This document shows positions 55,973 through 64,000 of a DNA stretch of 64,000 nucleotides, piece after piece (positions within the stretch are counted from its first letter, which is position 1; each line of letters starts with the position of its first letter). Made by a program: the position numbers and the translations under genes. This DNA is from Cercophora sp. LCS_1 (taxonomy: Eukaryota; Ascomycota; Sordariomycetes; Sordariales; Lasiosphaeriaceae). The notes under the pieces were generated by a model, which was not told where the DNA came from, ran no database searches, and was given only the letters and a program-made list of their open reading frames with translations. The stretch is from positions 806,001-870,000 of the forward strand of contig JAPZLL010000013.1 in the NCBI GenBank assembly GCA_036250225.1. Reading direction: 5' to 3'.

Positions 55973-57213
55973 TCTTGTTGGTTTAATTTGTTAGATTGCT
56001 GTAATTATTGCTTTTGTCCTATTTCTGCGGTGCAAGCGGTGTGTGATGTAATATGTGTGAAGGGTCTCTTGATGCGGACGTTCCTCTTAGCCCGACCGTG
56101 TTGGCGGTAAACGGCAAAGGACTAATTTCTAGTACATTTTGGACATACCTCTTTCCAACGATGAGAGCCGGTGTTGGTTGGCGGTCTTGGTCTCGTTCGG
56201 AGCGCTGCGGTGTCTTCCAATGCCTTGTTCAAGTCATCAACAATGGGGCAATGTGGTAGACGGTGGCGTCCGCACACCTTGCAGCACATCTTTTAAAAAA
56301 AAAAAAAAAACACAAGCAAGCCTTCAACTTCCAGCAATCCTCGCCCACATGGTGTCTCTACAGCGCAAACAATCAGGCCGGCTTGTGTACAGGGTCCAGC
56401 CGCCCACTTACTCGCTATCTTAATATCCATGGGCTCGTCCTCCGAACTCTTCTCGTCGGGGTCTGCAAGTACTGCCGCGTCTAAACAGGCGCTCAGGGCT
56501 TCGTTCTCAGCAACTAGGTTGAGCCAGGGGGCGGCAGTTCAGCAGGAGCAGGGGCTGCTGGGCGGCGGTGGGATGTCGACCCCAGCCAGACTCCCGCGGG
56601 GTTTATGTGGGATGGGGAGACCTGCTGGGAGATGCAGAGAGAGTGGGTTGGATCGCGATATCAGGGACCTAGCTAGCTTTGTGCTTTTTGACATTTGATG
56701 CTGGGGTTCTGGACCGCGTTCGCCTTTGGGCTCTCGTTGATGGAATCCTGCATTAGAACGGCTGTTAGTGGTTAGGAATTAGCCTTTGTAGACGTCAACG
56801 GAGAAACCGCCAACGACAGCCACCCGGAGTTCGGAGGGAGGCGGACCCACCTTTCTAAGGGACCGGAGTGGCGGACCGGAGCTGGTGGCCGCGGTTCGGT
56901 CACCAATATTCTCGGCGACCGCCAGGGTGGCTTTGGCAACAAGCGACGAGTCTTTTTCCCTCCCTAAGTCTTGAAAATATATCCAGCACATTTCTTGAAC
57001 CTTTTAAGCTTATGCTGCCGTCTAGCAAGCCACCCGGCACCAAGACCGTGATTTCTTCAGGGTTAGGGTCTCCGCCAAGCCAAAGTGGGCTGGGAGCTTC
57101 CAGGTCCATAGAAGCTCCCGCCGCGCTTCGTCATCACAAGCTCCAGGCACAACCACCCAACGACGATCACGATCACCCCGGAAGTAAACTCGGCGCCCGA
57201 GGAAGATGCGACC
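55973..57213. other. Intergenic, no gene seen
   Basis: Spacer between the giant gene and VPS11, with an A run near 56294-56310. No RNA gene was recognised. Confidence 0.4.
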
Positions 57214-60200
57214 ATGGCGCTGACAGTACGTGCTCCTCTCAGTCCCAATCGCAACCCCGCCAACCCACTAATCCGCGCGAAAACAGTGGAGGTCATTCGA
57301 CTTCTTTGACGCAACCCAGATCAAGATCGCCGACGACGAGACACGCGCCTTCTTCGAGAGCAACGATATATCGAGCGTATGCTCCGGCTCCGAGAGCCTC
57401 TTCTTTGGCAGCTATGACGGCCAGGTGCGCATCGTCGCCGCCAGCTGGAAGGTCGTCCGGAGCTTCCAGGCGTACGAGAGCGGCGGGCCGATTACCCATA
57501 TGCGCCAGGTTGAGGGGACGAGTCTGCTAGTTACTGTAGCGGTAGGTTTGATTGGGAGATGGAAGGAGAAGCTGGCGCTGACGGTTCGGGAATAGGAAGA
57601 GCCGAGTAGCGGGGATGCGAACAATGCGCCTGTGCTGAAGGTGTGGGCGCTCGACAAGCCTGTCAAGAAGACGGGTATTCCGACTTGCTTGAGTACGGTG
57701 GCGATCAATAACGGGAAGAAACCATTTCCGGTGAGTACGGGCTGTGATTGGCGTTGGGAGTTGCGCTGACGGAACAAGATCTCTGCGTTCACGGCGACGG
57801 AGGATCTCTCGCAGGTCGCGGTCGGGTTTGCGAACGGTGCCGTCACGGTTATCCGCGGTGATTTGATCAACGACTTGGGTACGAAACAGCGGATCATATA
57901 CGAGTCGGACGAGCCGATTACCGGTGTTGAACTCCACGTCGATGCTAGCCTCACGACTCTGTTCATCGCGACGACGGCTCGCATCCTGAAGCTTGTGGTG
58001 ACGGGCAAGGGGCATGGGCAGCCACCGAAGACGGTCGAAGATAACGGATGTGGCGTTGGATGCATGGCTGTGGACAAGAAGACTGGGGATATTGTCGTCG
58101 CTCGGGACGATGCCATCTACTCGTACACGTTGGAGGGGAGGGGTCCACCGACGGCGTATGAGGCGCCAAAGAAGTTGATCTCTGTTTATCAGGATTACAT
58201 CGCTTTGGTCTCTCCGCCGGCGCCGGCTGGGGAGTCGGACACGATGCGCCGCCGGTTCTGGGGTACCACCGCCGACAGCATCTACACCTTTACGCTGATC
58301 CATCCCGAGTTGAGGATCATTGCTCACAGCGAGTCGGTTCTTACCGACGTCCAACACATCTTTCAGATCTGGGGCGATCTCTACACGATCACCCAGGATG
58401 GCAAGGTTTACCGTTACCATGAGAAAACACTTCCGCAACGGTTGGAGATGCTCTATCAGCGCAACCTCTACACACTTGCGGCCGAGCTCGCTCAGAAAAG
58501 CGGTATGGACGCTCAACAGCAGAACGTCATTTATCGCAAGTACGGAGACTATCTTTACCAGAAGGGCAACTACGACGAGGCCATGACACAATACATCAAG
58601 GCAATTGACAGCACAGAGCCATCACAGGTTATCCGAAAGTTTCTAGACACACAGAGGATACACAACTTGATCGAGTACCTCGAAGAGCTGCACGAGCACC
58701 ACAAAGCAACGTCTGACCACACGACTCTCTTGCTAAACTGCTATGCGAAGTTGAAGGATATCGACAAGCTGGAGGCATTTATCAAGTCACCCGGAGACCT
58801 CAAGTTTGACCTGGACACTGCGATATCGATGTGTCGGCAGGGCGGGTACTATAACCAGGCGGCCTATCTCGCCAAAAAGCACGGCGAGAATGATCTTGTG
58901 GTGGACATTCTCATTGAGGATTCAAAAGCGTACGATGGAGCGCTTGACTTTATCTGCCACTTGGAGCCGGAAACAGTGAGTAACTCGGAGCGTCGGGGCC
59001 TTGGTTGGCACTAACATCTCCCGCTAGGCTTATACATGCCTCATGAAATACGCCCGAGTGCTCATCGAGCATTGTCGAGAGGCGGCCACTCAAGTCTTCA
59101 TCGACTACTACACCGGCAAGTATCGGCCAAAGATCGACGTCCCGGCGCCCGCAGAGGTCGCCCCCGTTGTGACAAACGGGGGCTTTGTCACTGGCGCTGC
59201 AACCGCCGTCCAGAACCTCAGCAGTCTTCTTCCCTTACCATATATGAACACCGCAGCCGTAGCGCCCGCTCCACAACAACCCGCAGTCAGGCCGACGACG
59301 ATCGGTGACACCTCCCTTGTCCTCAGCCCCGATGCTGTCCCAGCGCCCAAGTACACACCTCCCCGGCCACGCACTGCTTTCTCATCCTTCATCGACCACC
59401 CAGATCAATTCATCAAATTCCTCGAGGCATGCGTGAGAGAGGAAAGCCTTTCCGAAGCTGATAAATCTGACATTTATACCACTCTGTTCGAAATGTACCT
59501 CCACAAGTCCAACGAAAAGAAAGGGGAAGCCCACCGGGAGGAGTGGGAAAAGAAAGCCAAATCGCTCATCGAAGACGGCAAAACAACCGGCCCCAAACCC
59601 GCCATTGAGAACTCCAACGTTCTTCTCTTGTCACATCTCTCCGACTTCCGCGCCGGCACAACCCTCGTCAAAGAACAATCCGGCCTCCTGTTTGACATCT
59701 TCCGTTCCTACACCTCCGCCAAAGACACACGCGGTGCCGTCCGCGCCTTGGAGAAATACGGCCCCAACGAACCCCAGTTGTATCCTGCCGCTCTGGCATA
59801 CTTCACCTCAGACCCCCGCATCCTCGAAGAGGCAGGGCCGGAGGAGCTCACCCGCGTGCTGGACAAGATTGACCGTGACGGCCTGATGGCACCATTACAG
59901 GTAGTACAAACGCTGAGCAAAAACGCCGTCGCCACAATGGGCATGATCAAGCCGTATCTATCTCGTCGTATCGATCAGGAGAGGAAGGACATTGCGGAAA
60001 ACAGACGCGATGTGGCTGCTTTCCGGACTGAGACAGAGCAGCGAAGACAGGAGATTGCCGATCTTGGGTCCAAACCCGTCGTCTTCCAGAAGACAAGGTG
60101 TGACCAGTGCGGGGGGGCACTGGAGTTACCGGCGGTGCACTTCTTGTGCAAACACTCGTTCCACCAACGATGCCTGCGCGGTGGAACAGGTTTTGGAGAT

Positions 60201-60395
60201 GGCGACGGGGTCGAGGGAGAATGTCCCAAGTGTGCGAGGGATAATGCTACTATTCGGGCGTTGAAGAAGGGTCAGGCGGAGAATGCGGAACGGCATGAGC
60301 TGTTCAAGGATGATTTGGAGAGGAGTGAGGATAGGTTCAGGACGGTGGCGGAGTGGTTTGGGAGAGGTGTTATGAGCGTGCCTGGCGCGGAGTAG
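57214..60395 (+). CDS. VPS11: Vacuolar protein sorting protein VPS11/PEP5, RING E3 subunit of HOPS/CORVET
   Basis: Five exons: 57214-57225 (12 nt), 57287-57541, 57596-57730, 57779-58975 and 59028-60395, giving 988 residues. The N-terminal beta-propeller begins MALT then WRSFDFFDATQIKIAD and includes SGSESLFFGSYDGQVRIVAA. The alpha-solenoid (clathrin-repeat-like) part contains YQRNLYTLAAELAQKSGMDA and KYGDYLYQKGNYDEAMTQYI. The C-terminal RING is CDQCGGALELPAVHFLCKHS then FHQRCL and CPKC (from residue 891). VPS11 is a core subunit of the HOPS and CORVET tethers that drive fusion at endosomes and vacuoles. Length agrees with fungal orthologues. A Pro/Ala-rich linker (about 565-640) is disordered. 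Confidence 0.95.
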
Positions 60396-60841
60396 GAGTA
60401 TCGGTCTATTGTAGTCTATATCTATGGTGTGATGGCACATGGTAATTACACTAGTGTGGACAGCCGTCCGCATATTACATGATGTTTTTGTTTTGTACAA
60501 GTGATGATACATGACGTCCCAAGAACCCGCCCAAGACAATCAAGTCCATTCCCTTTCCGAGGAGAGATGACGTCCTGCACCCTAGGTCTGCCGACTATTT
60601 CATCCCAACTCGTCATCACGCGACGCGTCGCCAGGCAGCCCACAGCAGCGCGCAGTGCGAGAGCCTGGTCATGCATAGAAGGAAGGGAAGGAAGGAAGGA
60701 AGGAGGGAAAAAGCAAAAAAGGAAAGAGCGGCAAAACGCTCACCCTGGAGTTCCCACCGTCCGTAGACAGCTGGGGTACTCCAAGGTTACGAAAACCCCT
60801 TGGCTCTGCTGGGATTTTTACTAGCACCTTACAGGGTTTCA
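60396..60841. other. Spacer with GGAA repeat run
   Basis: Between VPS11 and the tRNA-like element. Includes a GGAA/GAAG run near 60679-60712. May include the 3' body of the tRNA-like element if that is a SINE. Confidence 0.4.
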
Positions 60842-60955
60842 CCAATAAACCCGGGGCCCGCCCCCGGGTTCGAACCCAGACTCTTGAGCTTGTACGCTAC
60901 AGTCTTGGGGAGCGTCCTCCCCTTAACCACTACGCCAATCCGGTCGGAATACTGT
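60842..60955 (-). ncRNA. tRNA-like element, possible tRNA-derived SINE or degenerate tRNA
   Basis: On the minus strand a box A (TTGGCGTAGTGG, 60938-60927) and a box B (GGTTCGAACCC, within 60877-60866) are spaced as in RNA polymerase III promoters of type II tRNAs. Between them are a perfect 5-bp stem (ACGCT with AGCGT) in the anticodon-arm position and a small CTC-AA-GAG hairpin like a long variable arm. But the loop is about 12 nt, the T-stem has a mismatch, and the 5' and 3' ends do not pair as an acceptor stem. It is therefore not a functional tRNA by eye. A SINE head or RIP-damaged tRNA is more likely. Confidence 0.5.
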
Positions 60956-61176
60956 TAAAAGCCAGTCCAAGCTTTTTCCACTATACCACTACCCTCAGGA
61001 CGAGACCGCAAAGGTCCCGGCGTCTCAGTTCTCAACCTTCTTGAGAAACTCCTAGCCGGCGGTCTAGTAGTCGCAGCCCCGGGCACCTTCTTTTCTTCCA
61101 CAACAGGGTAATCATCACTGGCCTTCGGGCTTCAATAACTAGTACCCCTGAGGAGAGGCGGCGGACGTTTACCATT
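60956..61176. other. Short spacer
   Basis: Between the tRNA-like element and the 3' end of the lipoate ligase gene. Nothing recognised. Confidence 0.4.
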
Positions 61177-62381
61177 TTAATTTTGTCTCAGTTCTAACCC
61201 ATCCAGCCCAGGCGAGAGGCCAAACATGGCATTGAGCCACGAGCCGATGCCCTGGATGCCCGGCATGTTCAAACCGGCCTGGGAGAGGGTCAGACCCCAG
61301 TCGCTGATGCGATAGATTTGTTGTTTTACGAGGTGTTGCCTTGTCAAGTGGCTAGCGGGGAGGCCGGTTCCGGTGATGGACGAGTCTTGGATCTCGCCAT
61401 GGCGGATCGTAAGTTGGATGTTGAACTGCCACGTCAGCAAAGCCCACACAATGCAGAAACGCCAACTTACATCTGGTGGCAAAATGTCGAGCTTCGGTCG
61501 CAGCCGTGGATCCTCCTCAGTCGGATGCGTCGAAAAGGTAAACTGCGGCGTCTGTCCATAAATCCAATCGACCGACTATACTCGTCAGCCATACCATCAC
61601 CCATGTCAGCAAGCAGGAAACGTACCTCCAGCTCCTCAACGCCCTTCCTAACACCCTCCACCTCACTCGCCTCCTCCTCATCAACAATCCCACCATCCAC
61701 CCCCCCATACATCCCCTGAAACTCTCGCACAACCGCATCAGCAAACTCCTCATTACCCACCCCAACATTCCGTATCGGCGACCTCACACTCTCCACCCCC
61801 CTTGCCTTGATGAACCCCTCCGCCGGGCTCCTCAACAACCCCGACACCATCCCCAAATTCCCCGATGACAACAAACAAGTCCCATGATGCAACGACCTCG
61901 TCCTCGTCAATTTATACGCACTCCCACTCACTTTATACGTCTTCTCACCCCCCTCACAATCCATAACAATATCATGCCGCTCATTCACCCGCACCCCATC
62001 CACGCCCAACCTCCGCAACGCACGCGTGACCATCTCGGCGTGTCTGTCCCGGTCAAAAACAGCGGGCGGACAGATGACGCTCCAGTTCATGTTACCCTCA
62101 TCGTGAAACACGGTGCCGCCCCCCGAGCGGCGACGGACGAGGTGTATTTGTGAGGAACGGAGTTTGAGAAGATTGGTTTCGAGCCAGGGGTTTTGGTTAC
62201 GCCCTATGACGACGCAGGGCGCGTTGGCGTAGAGGAAGAGGATGGTGGAGTTTGGGTGCGTGTGTTGGAGTAGGTGGTGCTCGATGGAGAGGTTGAGGTA
62301 GGGGTTTGTGGAAGGGGAGTGGTAGATTTGGAGGGGGCGGGTTAGGAGCGGGGTGGTTAGGGAAAGACGGCGGGATGCCAT
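61177..62381 (-). CDS. Lipoate-protein ligase / lipoyltransferase (AIM22-like)
   Basis: Exons 62381-61626, 61575-61471 and 61425-61177 (introns of 51 and 46 nt; donors GTACGT and GTAAGT) give 369 residues. The Arg-rich start MASRRLSLTTPLLTRP looks like a mitochondrial presequence; an upstream Met at 62474 is less likely. Core motifs are LNLSIEHHLLQH, VIGRNQNPWLETNL, RRRSGGGTVFHDEGNMNW and the lysine-bearing KTYKVSGSAYKLTRTRSLHH. The C-terminal accessory domain continues FNIQLTIRHGEIQDSSITG. The enzyme attaches lipoate to the E2 subunits of mitochondrial dehydrogenases and to GcvH. It is divergent from chorismate synthase across a 413-bp shared promoter. Confidence 0.93.
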
Positions 62382-62794
62382 TTTGGGGGAGGGGGGATGA
62401 GAGGTGCCCCCTGAGTTGAGTTGTTGACTTGAGACGGGAGCGACAGGTTTGGTGCCACCAAATTTGTGGAGCAAACGGCAAGTGGATTTCCCAGGCTGCT
62501 AGGGACTTGGTCTGTGCGTGCAAATCCCTGCTGCTGCGGGGTGGGCTGCACAGCCGATGACGGAACGGCACGCCAGTTTTTTGTTTGGCGCTGAGAGTTG
62601 AGTCACGATCAACCAAGATCGAACACACGAGGTTGCGAGTTTGGCTATCGGTTTTCTTGAACGCGCCAATTCCTAATATAAAATCACTATCCTAGACGAT
62701 TCGGCAGACGACCTTGCTGGTGCCGCCTCTCAACCCCTCAACCCCACCTCACCCCCAACCGCACCTCCAACCACGAACCTCGAATCCCACCACG
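62382..62794. promoter_or_regulatory. Bidirectional promoter region between lipoate ligase and chorismate synthase
   Basis: 413 bp separate two divergent start codons. A CT/CA-rich leader (62720-62790) precedes the chorismate synthase ATG. No specific element is claimed. Confidence 0.5.
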
Positions 62795-64000
62795 ATGTCG
62801 ACGTTCGGCGAATACTTTCGAGTCCACACATACGGCGAAAGCCACTGCCGTTCGGTTGGCGCGATAATCGATGGAACGCCCCCCGGAATGGAGCTTACGG
62901 AGGACGATATCCAACCTCAAATGACAAGGAGAAGGCCTGGCCAGAGCAACATCACGACGCCTCGTAACGAGAAGGACCGCGTGCAGATCCAGTCCGGCAC
63001 CGAGTTTGGCATCACGCTCGGCACACCCATTGGCTTGATTGTCATGAACGAGGACCAGCGGCCCAAGGGTGCGCCCTCCCCCCCCCCCCTCCTACCGCAG
63101 TCGCATACATGCTAATGGCTTCGTCGCAGACTACGGCAACAAGACAATCGACCTGTACCCTCGCCCCAGCCATGCCGACTGGACCTACCTCGAAAAATAC
63201 GGCGTCAAAGCCTCCTCCGGCGGCGGCCGCAGCAGCGCGCGCGAGACCATTGGCCGCGTCGCAGCTGGCGCCATCGCCGAGAAATACCTCCGTCTAGCCT
63301 ACGGCGTCGAGATCGTCGCCTTTGTCACCGACGTCGGCCACATCAGCCAGTTCCCTCCCACCGCCGAGCACCCCTCCCCCTCGACGAACCCAGACTTCCT
63401 CTCCCTGATTCAAGCCATCGACCGCAAAACCGTCGACTCGTTCCTCCCGGTGCGCTGCCCTGACGCCAAGGCCTCCGAGGCCATGGTCGACCTGATCTCG
63501 TCCTTCCGAGACCGCAACGACAGCATCGGCGGCGTCGTCACCTGCGTGATTCGCAATGTCCCGAGCGGCCTCGGCGAGCCCTGCTTTGACAAGCTGGAAG
63601 CCAAGCTGGCGCACGCAATGATGAGCATCCCCGCGACCAAGGGCTTCGATATCGGCTCCGGCTTCGGCGGCGTCCAAATCCCCGGCTCGACGCACAACGA
63701 TCCCTTCATCCCCGCCAAGGACGTCGAAGTCCCCGCTGGTGTCGCAGAGAGCGGCGCCGCGCGCAACGGGTTGCCCCGCCCCAAGCTCACGACCAAGACC
63801 AACTACTCGGGCGGTATCCAGGGCGGCATCTCCAACGGCGCGCCCATCTACTTCCGCGTTGCGTTCAAGGCTCCCGCGACCATTGGCGTGGACCAGACCA
63901 CGGCCACGTACGATGGCGAGGGACAGGGTGTTTTGGCCGCCAAGGGGCGACACGACCCGTGTGTTGTGCCACGAGCCGTGCCGATTGTTGAGGCCATGGC
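62795..64000 (+). CDS. ARO2: Chorismate synthase (partial, runs off right edge)
   Basis: Exon 1 62795-63068 and exon 2 63130 to the window end (61-nt intron, donor GTGCGC, acceptor GTCGCAG). The start MSTFGEYFRVHTYGESHCRS contains chorismate synthase signature GESHxxxxGxxxxGxPPG. Splicing restores NEDQRPKDYGNKTIDLYPRP, followed by SHADWTYLEKYGVKASSGGG and RSSARETIGRVAAGAIAEKY, then IGGVVTCVIRNVP and GIQGGISNGAPIYFRVAFK. The enzyme makes chorismate from EPSP with reduced FMN, the last step of the shikimate pathway; fungal forms are bifunctional with their own flavin reductase activity. The C-terminus lies beyond the window. Confidence 0.97.

Noticed and set aside
57527..58591. 354-codon antisense frame over VPS11
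   Set aside because: Same codon-bias effect. The sense strand encodes an unmistakable VPS11.
1..64000. CRISPR arrays, bacterial operons or phage-type elements
   Set aside because: No regularly spaced repeats, no ribosome-binding-site-led gene runs; introns show the DNA is eukaryotic.

Overview
The window is nuclear DNA of a filamentous ascomycete, most likely a Sordariomycete. Genes carry short spliceosomal introns of about 45 to 75 nt with GTRNGT donors and CTNAC-like branch sites. Spacers of 0.5 to 3 kb separate genes on both strands with no operons. The families are typically fungal: DUF3176 membrane protein, rhodopsin-domain (PTH11-like) relic, GH131-CBM1, short secreted tyrosinase, NmrA-like relic, non-chaperone Hsp70-like ATPase, and a giant DUF3638/DUF3645 protein. 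Several broken genes carry TAG stops explainable by C-to-T or G-to-A changes, and an AT-rich island lies near the left edge; both suggest past repeat-induced point mutation (RIP). The species is not identified.

Layout, left part. 0-7 kb: a 3' gene end, an AT-rich island, an uncharacterised coiled-coil gene with an in-frame TAG, a sulfotransferase-like P-loop protein, an NAD-dependent epimerase/dehydrogenase, and a shattered relic of an F-box-type gene. 7.5-16 kb: a DUF3176 membrane protein, a prolyl-4-hydroxylase-like dioxygenase, a secreted tyrosinase, and a broken rhodopsin-domain gene. 16.9-28 kb: an UNC93-like transporter, acetyl-CoA hydrolase/CoA transferase (ACH1 type), a membrane-anchored acidic protein with KR-flanked repeats, and an MFS transporter. 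28.6-36.7 kb: a small secreted protein, a GH131-CBM1 beta-glucanase, an Hsp70-like ATPase, and a coiled-coil protein just downstream of a detached copy of the rhodopsin-gene tail.

Layout, right part. 37.4-42 kb looks like a decayed secondary-metabolite locus: a truncated adenylation domain running into an O-methyltransferase relic, a broken NmrA-like gene, and a second O-methyltransferase that is nearly intact but frameshifted near its end. From 42.7 kb the window is housekeeping: an RBR E3 ubiquitin ligase, a predicted 3270-residue DUF3638/DUF3645 protein, the vacuolar sorting RING protein VPS11/PEP5, a tRNA-like (possibly SINE) element, lipoate-protein ligase, and the start of chorismate synthase, which runs off the right edge.

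No single coordinated new system is evident. The most interesting items are the KR-flanked repeat protein, the giant P-loop/DEAH-bearing protein, the decayed metabolite locus, and the dispersed rhodopsin-gene tail. Exon boundaries were inferred by eye from splice signals, frame continuity and family resemblance; no alignment was run.
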